The position numbers and the translations under genes were made by a program. Below the pieces are notes generated by a model. It was not told where the DNA came from, searched no databases, and saw only the letters and a list, made by a program, of their open reading frames with translations. From the NCBI RefSeq assembly GCF_002204745.1, contig NZ_NIRR01000037.1:1-34942 (forward strand): a stretch of 34,942 nt of DNA. The letters are read 5' to 3'. Numbering within the stretch: the first letter of the stretch is position 1; the number at the start of each line of letters is the position of its first letter. Positions 10,545-19,048 of the stretch are shown one piece after another. Source of the DNA: Hymenobacter amundsenii (GTDB lineage: Bacteria; Bacteroidota; Bacteroidia; Cytophagales; Hymenobacteraceae).

Positions 10545-10627
10545 ACACCTAAAATCCGGTTCGCCGGGCCTGTTCCGACCCGGTAATAGCGGGTTGGAAC
10601 AGGCCCGGCGAACCGGATTTTAGGTGT
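10545..10627 (-). terminator. 38-bp hairpin after the beta-helix gene
   Basis: The arms 10545-10582 and 10590-10627 pair at 37 of 38 positions with a 7-base loop. The single exception is a G-T pair on the + strand. Runs of A and T near the stem base (CTAAAAT/ATTTTAG) resemble Bacteroidota terminators. It lies 22 bases after the stop of the beta-helix gene and upstream of the flippase operon, separating the two transcription units. Confidence 0.75.
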
Positions 10628-10649
10628 TTCGGGTCGCTGGCTTAGCGGA

Positions 10650-13600
10650 TCAGTGCTTGGTGAACAGGCGCTGGAGGCGCTTGCCGTGCAAGGGATACAC
10701 GAGCAGCGAGTAAGTGCCGGCAGGTAGCTGTTGCACGTCGAGCGCGGTTTCGGGTGCCGTTATAACCTTTTCCAGCAGCACTTGCCCCGAAAGCGCGACC
10801 ACGACCAGCCGCCCCCCCAACTCCATGCCACTGAGGGCCACGTTAAGCACAGTAGTGACCGGGTTCGGATACAGTAGCACCGTGGGCGCGGCAACCGGAG
10901 TCCTAAAGGTTACTGCCGCCACCGGGCTGTAGGTGCCGCTGCCGTCTTTATCAACCTGCCGCAGGCGGTAATAAAGGACCTGAGCCGGGGGCGGATTCAT
11001 GTTGTCGGGGTAAGTGTACTGCTGAGCCTCGGCAGTTGTGCCGTGGCCGGCAACGCGGCCAATCCGCTGGAATTTCACCCCGTCCAGGCTGCGCTCCACT
11101 TCAAAGTGGCTGTTGTTTTCCTCCGTGGCCGTGGTCCAGCGCAACAGAGCCCGGGGGTAAGCCGGGGTGGCTGTAAAGTTTACCAACACTACCGGCAGGG
11201 GCCGTCGCACCGGCACCGTGAACGGAACCGCCGTGCTGGTCAGGCCCGTCGTGCTGGTGGCACTATAGGTAAATACAGCGTCGCCCTCAAAGCCTGCCAC
11301 GGCCTCGAAGCTGAGCTGATTGGCCTGCGCGGCGAGGACCTTGGCCGACGACTGCGCTGGCTTTCCGGCCAGAAACAAACGGCCCTGGCTAGGCGGCGGC
11401 AGCGAATTGAGCGTGAAGCTGTTGATAGTGCCGCTGGGGTCGGAGCCACTAAGCGGCACCAGGGGCACGGCCGGAGCATTGGGCCGGACCGCGTCGTTGG
11501 TTTTGGGGTCGGCTACCGGTGGCTGGTTTGGGGCTCCGGCCGGGCAATCAACGGTACGTACCGAAGCGTGCGTGGCCCCGTTCAGCACGTCGTCGCTGAA
11601 CAGTTGCGGGACGTTGACGAGTTCGGTGTTGCAGACAAGCGTATTGTAGGAACCCGTGTTGAGGTACACGGCCCGGTCGCAGTTGATGGCCTGGTTGTTC
11701 TGGAAAATGCTGCCCAGCACGCTGGGAATCTGCTCATCAACATATTTTTCGCTGCCCTGCTGGAACTGCAGGTAGTTGAGGTAGCCCTCGGGAAACAGCG
11801 CATCCACGACGGCGGGCACGTTGGGCTGGTGGGCCCGCAGCACGTTGCGGCGCACTTCGAGCCCGATAACCGAAGTACCGAACGTTTTGCTCTGCACGAA
11901 CTGCACCGTATGCACCCCGATAAACACGCCATTCGCGCCATCGATGTTGGCCACGGTGTTACCCACGATCTGGGTGTTGTAAGTGGGCACGAACTGCTGA
12001 GGCGCCCCGGGCTGCTGCTGCTGGAGGGGCGTCAGGTCGATGGAGCCACTGTTGGTGAGCGTGTTACCCACGATGGCCACGTTATCGGTGGCGTTGTGGT
12101 AGAGCGTGATGCCGCGGCGGTTACCCTCGAGCGTGTTGCCCTGCACCAGCCAGTTGCGGGCGCCCCAGTTGAAGATGGCGTAGCGGCTACCCGCCACCGG
12201 TAGCACGTCCCAGGCCCGGTCGAGTTGCAGCGTGCCGCCGCTACGGCTCACAATGCGCCGCCACTGGCCCATCCCCTTGCCGTTCACGATGGCCACCACC
12301 GGCTGCTGGCGGAAAGTACCCCAGTTCTTGCTATTGTCCTGCAGCGTGGTGGCCGTGGCCCCGCTTGCCGTACCGGTATCCTCGTCGATGCGGTCGGGGC
12401 CACCACCCTCGGCAATGATAGTTTCACCGTCGTTGCTGTTTTGCGATGGGCCATTAATGACGCGGAACAGGTTGTTGAGCACGGCCAGGTTCTGGGCGAA
12501 ATTCACCACCAGCACGTGGTTGACCAGGCTGGTGGGGTAGCGGGCGCTGCCGTCGCGGAATACCTGGTTGTCTTCGAACACGCCCTCGTGGGCGTGGTTG
12601 AAGTTGAGCCCGTCGACGGCATAGGTGAAGCGGTTGCGGGCCACCACAAAGTTGGTGGTGCCGTTGAACTGCACCGGCCCGTGGTAGCCCGACAGGTTGT
12701 CGATGCCCTGCACAAACTCGGAATTGGTCACGGCCAGTTTGTCGCTGTTGGCCAGCCAGAGCCAGTCGCCGGTGTTCAGGTCGAAGCGCATGCGCTGCAT
12801 GAAAATCTCCGAACCCGAGCCAGTTAGGTTATTGATCCACTTACCCGACTCGTTCACGTTCTGCAGCGTCAGATCCGCCAGGCCCGCCTGTTTGGCCCCC
12901 GACCAAAGCACGCCCCAGCGGTTGGATGCAGCCGTGCCGTAACCGAACTTAAGCGTCGTCTGGTCTTTGCCCGCGCCCTGCACCACCACGCGGCTGCGCA
13001 TGTTCAGGGCCCCATCGCTGCTGATGACGAGCTTATAGGTACCGGCCGGTATCACCACTACTCCACCCCCGTCGGCACTTGCCCGGTCGATGGCCGCCTG
13101 AATGGCGGGCTGGTCGTTGGTCGTACCGTCGCCGCGCGCCTTAAGCGCCAGGCGGGAGTCGGTGCGCACATCGTAACGGTTAGCATGAAAATTGAACTTA
13201 GCCGCCCAAGGCACCCCCAGCGCGAAGTAGTCGGTACCGGGCGCAATAGCCGTAACCGGCAGCTCAACCCGGGTTTCGCCCGCGCTGCCGCCGCCCCCGT
13301 TGCTCACAAATACGTCGTAGGTGGTACCGGGCAGCAGGCTGGCCGGCACGTCAAGGCTGAGCACGTAGGCGCTGCTGGCACCGGTTTTAATGGTAGCCAC
13401 CCCGCCCCCACCGCCCCCGTTGCGGGGAGCAAAGCGTACCTGGGCCGTGGCTCCGGGCAGTAGCAAGTTGCGGCCGAACAGGCGCAGGCTGCCTCCGGGC
13501 ACCACGTCGGGCGAGTCGTAATGCATGCCCCAGGCCTGGTTAACAAATACGCCGGGGCTGCGCTGGCCCTGATCTTCCACCCACACCCGGAATACGTCGC

Positions 13601-13856
13601 GGCCCAGGGCGGCCGGCACCTGCACTGTGGCCTGCCCTTCTCCCTGCACTAGCACGGGCAGCAATTGCCCGGCCGTAGCAGCGCCTGGCGCACCATATAC
13701 TTTAGCCCCGGCACCGAACTGGCCCTGCACGCTGAGGGCCTCACCCCCACTAGCTGTGGGGCTGGCATTGAAAATAGTGACCTGCGCCCAACTTGGCAAA
13801 CTGATCAGGCAAATGCCGAGCATTAACCCCGGCAACAACAACACTCGCTTGACCAT
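10650..13856 (-). CDS. T9SS-secreted right-handed beta-helix (pectate lyase-like) protein
   Basis: This encodes 1068 residues. A signal peptide ends in S-W-A-Q at about residue 25. Two beta-rich Ig/TIG-like segments follow (about 26-205), with glycine-rich linkers. From about 222 a pectate-lyase-3-type domain begins (K-A-R-G-D-G-T-T-N-D-Q-P-A-I-Q-A-A-I-D), leading into a long parallel beta-helix with many N-N and G-N turns to about 770. A cadherin-like segment (about 775-885) and a fibronectin-like segment (about 890-985) precede the C-terminal T9SS type A sorting domain (L-Y-P-N-P-V ... L-P-A-G-T-Y-S-L), about 1000-1068. It is therefore exported and anchored or released by type IX secretion. 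Such folds are lyases, hydrolases or epimerases of uronic-acid polymers. Its place inside the polysaccharide locus suggests it acts on that polymer, which is inference. Confidence 0.88.
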   Translation of the reverse strand: MVKRVLLLPGLMLGICLISLPSWAQVTIFNASPTASGGEALSVQGQFGAGAKVYGAPGAATAGQLLPVLVQGEGQATVQVPAALGRDVFRVWVEDQGQRSPGVFVNQAWGMHYDSPDVVPGGSLRLFGRNLLLPGATAQVRFAPRNGGGGGGVATIKTGASSAYVLSLDVPASLLPGTTYDVFVSNGGGGSAGETRVELPVTAIAPGTDYFALGVPWAAKFNFHANRYDVRTDSRLALKARGDGTTNDQPAIQAAIDRASADGGGVVVIPAGTYKLVISSDGALNMRSRVVVQGAGKDQTTLKFGYGTAASNRWGVLWSGAKQAGLADLTLQNVNESGKWINNLTGSGSEIFMQRMRFDLNTGDWLWLANSDKLAVTNSEFVQGIDNLSGYHGPVQFNGTTNFVVARNRFTYAVDGLNFNHAHEGVFEDNQVFRDGSARYPTSLVNHVLVVNFAQNLAVLNNLFRVINGPSQNSNDGETIIAEGGGPDRIDEDTGTASGATATTLQDNSKNWGTFRQQPVVAIVNGKGMGQWRRIVSRSGGTLQLDRAWDVLPVAGSRYAIFNWGARNWLVQGNTLEGNRRGITLYHNATDNVAIVGNTLTNSGSIDLTPLQQQQPGAPQQFVPTYNTQIVGNTVANIDGANGVFIGVHTVQFVQSKTFGTSVIGLEVRRNVLRAHQPNVPAVVDALFPEGYLNYLQFQQGSEKYVDEQIPSVLGSIFQNNQAINCDRAVYLNTGSYNTLVCNTELVNVPQLFSDDVLNGATHASVRTVDCPAGAPNQPPVADPKTNDAVRPNAPAVPLVPLSGSDPSGTINSFTLNSLPPPSQGRLFLAGKPAQSSAKVLAAQANQLSFEAVAGFEGDAVFTYSATSTTGLTSTAVPFTVPVRRPLPVVLVNFTATPAYPRALLRWTTATEENNSHFEVERSLDGVKFQRIGRVAGHGTTAEAQQYTYPDNMNPPPAQVLYYRLRQVDKDGSGTYSPVAAVTFRTPVAAPTVLLYPNPVTTVLNVALSGMELGGRLVVVALSGQVLLEKVITAPETALDVQQLPAGTYSLLVYPLHGKRLQRLFTKH

Positions 13857-13923
13857 ACACCTATTGCAATGGAAAGTGAAACCAACTGGCCCCGTCCCCA
13901 ACTGGAAAGAGGCAAACTTTTCA

Positions 13924-13951
13924 CAAACCTATAATTATCCTTTTCAAGGAT
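13924..13951 (-). promoter_or_regulatory. Promoter-like -7 element and adjacent dyad before the beta-helix gene
   Basis: On the - strand TAGGTTTG (13924-13931) matches the -7 consensus TAnnTTTG exactly, 68-75 bases before the ATG. Immediately upstream on that strand is a perfect dyad ATCCTT-TTC-AAGGAT (13937-13951), which could be an operator. No convincing -33 TTG was found at the right distance. Confidence 0.5.
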
Positions 13952-14315
13952 CATTCTTTTCTATTAAAATTAGCGCATATCCTTGCCATAATTACATATC
14001 CTCTCAATTCCTACCCAGAATGTCACTTATTTATCTGGATATTATCGCACTTGCAACCCATACCGCACTAATCATAATACCCCTATAAAACGATATTAAA
14101 CAGTGTTTTACAACTTAGTTATATCTATAAATTCACGCAATAAAGACGCTATGGCCCGCTACATACAATACCAAAGAATAGAATAACATTAACAACCCAA
14201 ATAGAATAATCTCATATTTTCGCCCGATTGTTCACAAATTACAAATTGAATTATTTTTATATTTTCATTGAATACATATAACTCTTTCCTATCTGGTTAC
14301 TTAAAGTATGGGGCA
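13952..14315. other. AT-rich non-coding spacer in the polysaccharide locus
   Basis: This stretch of about 360 bases is conspicuously AT-rich and no open frame in it looks protein-like. It separates the glycosyltransferase operon from the beta-helix gene. I see no repeat or RNA gene. Confidence 0.5.
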
Positions 14316-14366
14316 GTAAAAACCCCACGCCTACCGGCAGAAGCCGATGGGCGGTGGGGTTTTTAC
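14316..14366 (-). terminator. Hairpin terminator of the glycosyltransferase operon
   Basis: GTAAAAACCCCAC at 14316-14328 pairs perfectly with GTGGGGTTTTTAC at 14354-14366, and the inner part pairs imperfectly (GCCTACCGGC against GCCGATGGGC). The A/T tracts inside the stem and its location 20 bases after the WcaI-like gene stop are typical of a terminator for the - strand operon. Confidence 0.75.
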
Positions 14367-14385
14367 AAAGGTGCCGGAAAGGCTG

Positions 14386-15636
14386 TTAGGCTGGCTTCAG
14401 CACCTGCCCGACGAACTTGTTCATGATATTATCAATGGACAAATATTGTTCGGCGTAGCGCTGGGCATTGGCCCGGATGTCGGTGTAGTCGTGGTCGAGC
14501 GTCTGCCGAAGCTGGTCTTCGAGGGCCCGTTGATTTTCGGCCGGCACCAGCAGCCCGATGCCATGCTCAGTTACCAGCGCGTGCAGACCCGAGCCCTCAT
14601 CGGCCGTGATGATGGCTACGCCGCCCACGGCCAAGATGGTGGTGAGTTTGGAGGGCATGACCAGGTCGCTGGCAATGGATTTCTGAATGACCAAGTGTAT
14701 GTCGGCCATGTTGAGGAAGGCATTAAAGCGTTCCAGAGGCTGCAGAGGCAGAAAATGCACGTTGCCCAGGCCCAACGAACTGGTAAGGGCCAGCAGCTTC
14801 TCCTTATAAGGCCCCGAGCCGCAGATAACGAACTGCAGCTCGGGGTGCACTTGCTCGAAGTGGTGGGCCGCGTGGATGATGGCCTCCAGGCCCTGCTTTT
14901 CACCGATGGCTCCGGAGTAGAGCACCACTTTCTGCCCGGGCGTGAAACCAAACTCGCGCTTAAGACCGGCCCGGTCGGCCAGGGGGTGGAACTGCGCGAT
15001 ATCGGCCCAGTTAGGCAGCAGCAGCACCGGCCTCCCCGCCTTCTGTTCTACCCGGGCCACCATCGCCGGCGAGATAGTACTCACGTAGTCGGCCCGGCGC
15101 AGAATCGTTTTTTCCAACCGCAGCATGGCCCCAATAGCCTTTTCCGACCGAATGATACCCAGGTCGCGGGCCGCCTCAATCTGCAAATCCTGGATGTGGT
15201 AGAGGAATTTACCTCGGCCCAGCACCTGGGTTAGCAGGCCCAGCAGGCCGAACTGAAACGAGGGGGCCACCACGATAACCAGATCGAAGCGCTGACGGGC
15301 CAGCAAACCTACTAACCGGGCCGAGGCCGAGAGCAGAAACGAGGCATCGAGCGCCACGCGCTTGGCGCCGCTGGGCTGGGCCGGCACGTACATCGGGCAC
15401 CGAATCACGCGTAGCGAACCGCCCGACGGAAAGCTTTGCTGCTCGGTGGTGTAACGGAACCGGCGGCCCACGTAGGGTTCCTGTACCTGCCAGTAGGGGT
15501 AGTACGGGTAAGCGGTGAGGGCCGTGCAGGCGAACCCCTGCCGGGCCAGCCAGTGCAGCATTTCGCCGCTGTACTTGCCTATGCCCGTGGGTTCGGGATG
15601 GAAATTGTAGCCAATCAGCAGGATGCGTTGCTTCAT
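14386..15636 (-). CDS. Glycosyltransferase, WcaI-like family (GT4 fold)
   Basis: This encodes 416 residues. The N-terminus ILLIGYNFHPEPTGIGKYSG and the following Y-P-Y-Y-P-Y-W are characteristic of WcaI-type glycosyltransferases of colanic acid and related exopolysaccharide clusters. The C-terminal half carries the GT-B donor domain: G-A-I-G-E-K-Q-G-L-E at about 273-282, C-G-S-G-P-Y at about 305, and a degenerate E-x7-E region (L-P-S-K-L-T-T-I-L-A-V-G-G). It would add one sugar to the lipid-linked repeat unit on the cytoplasmic face. The ATG at 15636 is set by the conserved N-terminus, since the 37 upstream codons are not protein-like. It is the last gene of the operon. Confidence 0.88.
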   Translation of the reverse strand: MKQRILLIGYNFHPEPTGIGKYSGEMLHWLARQGFACTALTAYPYYPYWQVQEPYVGRRFRYTTEQQSFPSGGSLRVIRCPMYVPAQPSGAKRVALDASFLLSASARLVGLLARQRFDLVIVVAPSFQFGLLGLLTQVLGRGKFLYHIQDLQIEAARDLGIIRSEKAIGAMLRLEKTILRRADYVSTISPAMVARVEQKAGRPVLLLPNWADIAQFHPLADRAGLKREFGFTPGQKVVLYSGAIGEKQGLEAIIHAAHHFEQVHPELQFVICGSGPYKEKLLALTSSLGLGNVHFLPLQPLERFNAFLNMADIHLVIQKSIASDLVMPSKLTTILAVGGVAIITADEGSGLHALVTEHGIGLLVPAENQRALEDQLRQTLDHDYTDIRANAQRYAEQYLSIDNIMNKFVGQVLKPA

Positions 15637-15676
15637 AATAGTAACGGGTAAGTAGGGCCAATAAACAAGGTGTGGG

Positions 15677-16129
15677 TTAGATCCGGAGTCGCAGAAGCCA
15701 AGCCAGCCCCGCCAGCAGCAGCAGCCCGGCCAGCGCTCCACCCGCACCCCAGAGCACGTCGGCGGGGTCGCAGGAGCGGTGGGGCAGCAGCAACTGACCG
15801 GCTTCGGCCACGCCGGCCAGGGCCGTTAGGACAGCCCAGGCTCCGAGCCCGCCCCGCCAGCTCCACCTGCCCCTATCGAGCAGCCAGCCACCCGTCAGCA
15901 GCCCCAAGCCCAGGAAAGGCACGGCGGTCCGGATATTTTCGTTGGCAGCCTGATCGGACCAGGCCGCGAGCCAGGCGGGCAGCAGGCCGGTCGTGCGCAA
16001 CTGGGGCCAGGGCAGCCAGCTCAGGTACAGCACCAAGCCCGCACCCAAAATTGCGCCGCCATACCAGAATAATTGCCGTACCCGGCGCAGGTGGGGTGGC
16101 GGGCCCGGGCGGGACCTACGCTGGCCCAC
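15677..16129 (-). CDS. VanZ-like family membrane protein
   Basis: This encodes 150 residues with about four hydrophobic segments. The C-terminal motif D-P-A-D-V-L-W-G-A-G-G-A-L-A-G is the signature of the VanZ-like family (D-x-x-D-V-L ... G). VanZ itself gives low teicoplanin resistance by an unknown route. Relatives in polysaccharide clusters are common but their function is not known. The start is GTG at 16129, which lies inside the last codons of the upstream glycosyltransferase gene (14-bp overlap). This points to translational coupling. No upstream ATG fits better. Confidence 0.78.
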   Translation of the reverse strand: MGQRRSRPGPPPHLRRVRQLFWYGGAILGAGLVLYLSWLPWPQLRTTGLLPAWLAAWSDQAANENIRTAVPFLGLGLLTGGWLLDRGRWSWRGGLGAWAVLTALAGVAEAGQLLLPHRSCDPADVLWGAGGALAGLLLLAGLAWLLRLRI

Positions 16130-17051
16130 CAGTGGAGTGAGGAGGCGACGCTGCTCGAAGGCCGATTTCGCGCATTTTGATCTGAATCAGGAACTCGTAG
16201 TAGGCCATATTGGTGCAGTAAATAAAGCCCGGTATGCCTTCCAGAAAACCGCCACTCGCCACGTAGGTCTGCACGAAGCGCAGCAGAGGCCAGCCCGGCA
16301 GCCGGCTCAGCCACGACTTCAGGGCCGGGTTTCGGCGGCTGGCGTGGGCGCTAAGCACGTCGCGCAGGGGCGGGCGCTGGTGCAGGCGGGCGGCGGCCTC
16401 AAGGCTCGAATATCGGTTGTGGCGGGCCAGCCAGTGCGTCCAGCCCTTTGAGAAGCCAAAGTGCAGGTAAGGTTCGGGCAGGTAGTCGATGCGGCCCTGC
16501 ACCTCCCCCTCCTTCTGGCCGTGGCCAAAATCGGTGAAGCGGGCCCTAGACCGGCGCAGGAGCCGGAATTGCCACTTCGGAAAATTGTCGCAGCGCCGGA
16601 GCCAGCGGCCTTCAAGCATCATTTTCCAGCAGCAGTAATAGCCGGCCACCTCTGCCGGGGCCGTCGCCACGGCGGTGCGCACGGCCCGCGCGAAGGCGGG
16701 CGTAGCTACCTCATCGGCGTCGAGAAACAGCACCCACTCGTGGCGGAGCGCCAGCTCATCGAGGGCAAAGTTACGCTGCTGGCCGAAGCTAACGAACGGG
16801 TTGAGCCAGACCCGCGCGCCGTGGGCCCGGGCAATAGCCTCGGTCTGGTCGGTGCTGCCCGAGTCGAGCACGTGCACGTCGTCGGACCAGCCAACGGCGG
16901 CCAGGCAGGCGGGCAGGTCGGCCTGTTCGTTGTGGGTGAGGATGATAATGGATACCGGCGCCCGCTCGCTTAGCCACGGGGCAGGCGCGGCCAACGGGAC
17001 CAAGTCGGTGGCCAAGCTTGGGCTAGTCGTCATCAGCGGGGGAATAAGCAT
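16116..17051 (-). CDS. Glycosyltransferase family 2 (WaaE/KdtX-like)
   Basis: This encodes 311 residues. The GT-A core begins at about residue 32 with V-S-I-I-I-L-T-H-N-E, followed by D-S-G-S-T-D-Q-T (about 63-70), F-G-Q-Q-R-N-F-A (about 88-95) and the metal-binding L-D-A-D-E (about 109-113). This order matches the WaaE/KdtX branch, which acts on LPS core or exopolysaccharide. The C-terminal part (KGWTHWLARHNRYSSLEA and a terminal membrane-associated helix) also fits that branch. An alternative ATG lies at 17033, six codons later. The stop overlaps the VanZ-like gene, and the start is 4 bp after the acetyltransferase stop. Confidence 0.88.
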   Translation of the reverse strand: MLIPPLMTTSPSLATDLVPLAAPAPWLSERAPVSIIILTHNEQADLPACLAAVGWSDDVHVLDSGSTDQTEAIARAHGARVWLNPFVSFGQQRNFALDELALRHEWVLFLDADEVATPAFARAVRTAVATAPAEVAGYYCCWKMMLEGRWLRRCDNFPKWQFRLLRRSRARFTDFGHGQKEGEVQGRIDYLPEPYLHFGFSKGWTHWLARHNRYSSLEAAARLHQRPPLRDVLSAHASRRNPALKSWLSRLPGWPLLRFVQTYVASGGFLEGIPGFIYCTNMAYYEFLIQIKMREIGLRAASPPHSTGGPA

Positions 17052-17055
17052 GCCC

Positions 17056-17616
17056 TCAGAAGCAATTACGAGGCTTGAGGGGAATGCAGGGGTGGCCGGC
17101 GCACACCATCCAGGCGGGCATATCTTTGCCTACCACTGCCCGGGCCCCAATCACGCAGCCCTCGCCAATCGTTACGCCCGGATGCACGAAGGCTTCGGTC
17201 GCCACCCAGGCATGGTCGCCGATAGTAATCGGCCGGATGATGAGCGGGAAGCCGGGCTCGTTGTAGTCGTGGGAGCCTGTAACCAAGTGGGCACCCTGCG
17301 AAACGACAGCCCGGCGCCCGACCGTAATGCGGCCCATGCTGTAGAGGATGGCATCGTTGGCGATGCCGCACTCGTCGCCGAGCGTCAGGTTCCAGGGAGC
17401 CCAGATACGAACCTTCGGGTACACGTGCACCCCCTGCCCCACCGTAGCGCCGAAACAGCGCAGAATCCAGGCCCGCCAAGCGTGCATCGGCCGGGGCGAG
17501 AACCGGAACAGCAGCAGCGAAAACACCCCCCATACCACCCGCCTCAGACGGTTAGCGAGCGAAAAAGAAGCGCCGGTAAACGTGTCTTGGTTGTAGGCCG
17601 AAAATAGTGTAGACAT
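17056..17616 (-). CDS. WcaF-like acetyltransferase of polysaccharide biosynthesis
   Basis: This encodes 186 residues. The second half has hexapeptide repeats of a left-handed beta-helix (I-T-V-G-R-R-A-V-V, I-T-I-G-D-H-A-W-V, V-T-I-G-E-G-C-V-I). It also has the catalytic histidine of the acetyltransferase group in G-S-H-D-Y at about 114-118. The N-terminus F-S-A-Y-N-Q and the W-R-A-W-I-L-R-C-F-G-A segment match colanic-acid WcaF and related NodL-type enzymes. It would O-acetylate a sugar of the repeat unit using acetyl-CoA in the cytoplasm. The ATG at 17616 was chosen because the family starts there. It is 71 bp after the preceding gene and 4 bp before the next. Confidence 0.88.
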   Translation of the reverse strand: MSTLFSAYNQDTFTGASFSLANRLRRVVWGVFSLLLFRFSPRPMHAWRAWILRCFGATVGQGVHVYPKVRIWAPWNLTLGDECGIANDAILYSMGRITVGRRAVVSQGAHLVTGSHDYNEPGFPLIIRPITIGDHAWVATEAFVHPGVTIGEGCVIGARAVVGKDMPAWMVCAGHPCIPLKPRNCF

Positions 17617-17687
17617 GGATGGAGGGTATAAGAATGAAAGAAAAGGCAGCTGGCTGGTGAAGATTGGTTGCCAGACTACCTCGGCAC

Positions 17688-18887
17688 TCACACTTCGAGC
17701 GCGGCTAGTAATTGGACTGTCGCGGGGCCGAGGGCAAATTGCTGCTCAAATGAGTGGCGGGCCTGCTCACCGGCCAGTTGCTGCTCGGCTTTCGGCAAGT
17801 CCAGCCACTGGCTCAGGGCTGAGCGGGTTCCCTCCGTCGTGTCGGCCGCGACCAGGGCACCGCCCCCCGCCACCACTTCGCGCCAGATATTGATCTGCTC
17901 GGTGATGAGCACCGGACGGCGGCAGGCCAGGGCCTCCACCACGGCAATACCGAAGTTTTCCTGGTGGCTGGGCAGCACAAACAGGTCGGTACCGTAATAG
18001 GCCCCCCATTTGGCATCGTGCGTAAGCATGCCCGGAAAAAATATTGCCGTCCTCAGGGCCGGATTAGCAAACGCCAGCTGCTGCACCAACTGCCCATAGG
18101 GCGTGTTGAGGCCCGGCCCGGCCACAACCAGCTTGGGCAGGGCAGCGACGGCGGCCGGCGTAGCCCCCCCGGCCAGTCCGGCATAAGCCTGCACCAGTAG
18201 GTCTACTCCCTTCTTTTCGTGCAGACGGCCCAAAAAAAGCAGGTACGGGGCGTCGCCCAGGCCCGAACAATGGGCGCGGAACGCCTCCCGCATGGCCGGG
18301 CGATACGCCGGCGGCTCTTCTACACCCAGGCCCACCACCGCCTCGTGGCGGGGGGCGTAGGGGCGGTACGATTCCCAGGCCATCAGCCGCTCGGTTTCGC
18401 AGGTGAACAATACCGCATCGGCCTGCTCAATCAGGCGCTTTTCCAGGTGCCAGTACAGCGTGTTGCGCCAAACCTTCCAGCCCCGGCCCGGTGCCGTTTG
18501 CAGGTAGGAGTCGAGCATGCCGTGGGGCATTACGTACAGCTGCGGGCCCTGGCCGGCCCGCCGGCGCTGGCGAAGCCGACGGAAAGCCACCTGCACGGCA
18601 TAGCCCGAATACAGCCACAGCCCGTGCACGATTACTTTATCAAAGCGCTCCAGGTTCTCAGTCAGCCACGGGGCCAGTCGGGGGTGGTACTGCCAATGTC
18701 CCCGGGCCAGCCCGAGGGCGTTCACCACAAAGTCATCGGTGGCCAGAAAAGCACTATTTGGCTCATCGAGGCTCACCACTTCATTATACACCCCCACCTC
18801 GGCCAGACCGGCAATGATAGTGCGTACGGCCTGGCAAACACCACCCTTTACCGGGTCCATATCGGCAATAACGTGCAGTACTTTCAT
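17688..18887 (-). CDS. Glycosyltransferase family 4
   Basis: This encodes 399 residues with a GT-B fold. The N-terminal G-G-V-C-Q-A-V loop is at about 15-21. The donor-binding half has L-F-L-G-R-L-H-E-K-K-G-V-D at about 238-250, L-V-V-A-G-P-G at about 275 and the catalytic-region motif P-S-H-Q-E-N-F-G-I-A-V-V-E-A (E-x7-E) at about 325-338. Retaining enzymes of this family transfer hexoses to polysaccharide repeat units. The ATG at 18887 (MKVLHVIADM) starts directly at the first beta strand. Three codons upstream another ATG is possible. The acceptor and sugar are unknown. Confidence 0.88.
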   Translation of the reverse strand: MKVLHVIADMDPVKGGVCQAVRTIIAGLAEVGVYNEVVSLDEPNSAFLATDDFVVNALGLARGHWQYHPRLAPWLTENLERFDKVIVHGLWLYSGYAVQVAFRRLRQRRRAGQGPQLYVMPHGMLDSYLQTAPGRGWKVWRNTLYWHLEKRLIEQADAVLFTCETERLMAWESYRPYAPRHEAVVGLGVEEPPAYRPAMREAFRAHCSGLGDAPYLLFLGRLHEKKGVDLLVQAYAGLAGGATPAAVAALPKLVVAGPGLNTPYGQLVQQLAFANPALRTAIFFPGMLTHDAKWGAYYGTDLFVLPSHQENFGIAVVEALACRRPVLITEQINIWREVVAGGGALVAADTTEGTRSALSQWLDLPKAEQQLAGEQARHSFEQQFALGPATVQLLAALEV

Positions 18888-19048
18888 GGCTGGCAATTAG
18901 GGGGTTAATTGTCGATTAACACAAGGAAGCAGGAAAGTACAGAGGCAGTGACCGTAATATACCTCATTCAATACTTTTTATAAATATAGCCATTAGCTTT
19001 AAAAAGTCCAGTTTTTTAATAATATTATTTAACATATATCATTTGGTA
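18888..19048 (-). promoter_or_regulatory. AT-rich gap inside the glycosyltransferase cluster with a short dyad
   Basis: This gap is longer and more AT-rich than the others in the operon. It contains a perfect dyad GTTAAT-TGTCG-ATTAAC at 18904-18920, 17 bases before the next ATG. It may hold a second promoter for the downstream genes, but no clean TAnnTTTG was found. TATATTTA is the nearest match. Confidence 0.3.

Noticed and set aside
11043..12203. 386-codon open frame antisense to the beta-helix gene
   Set aside because: It is a shadow of repetitive coding sequence, with no start signal and no recognisable domain.
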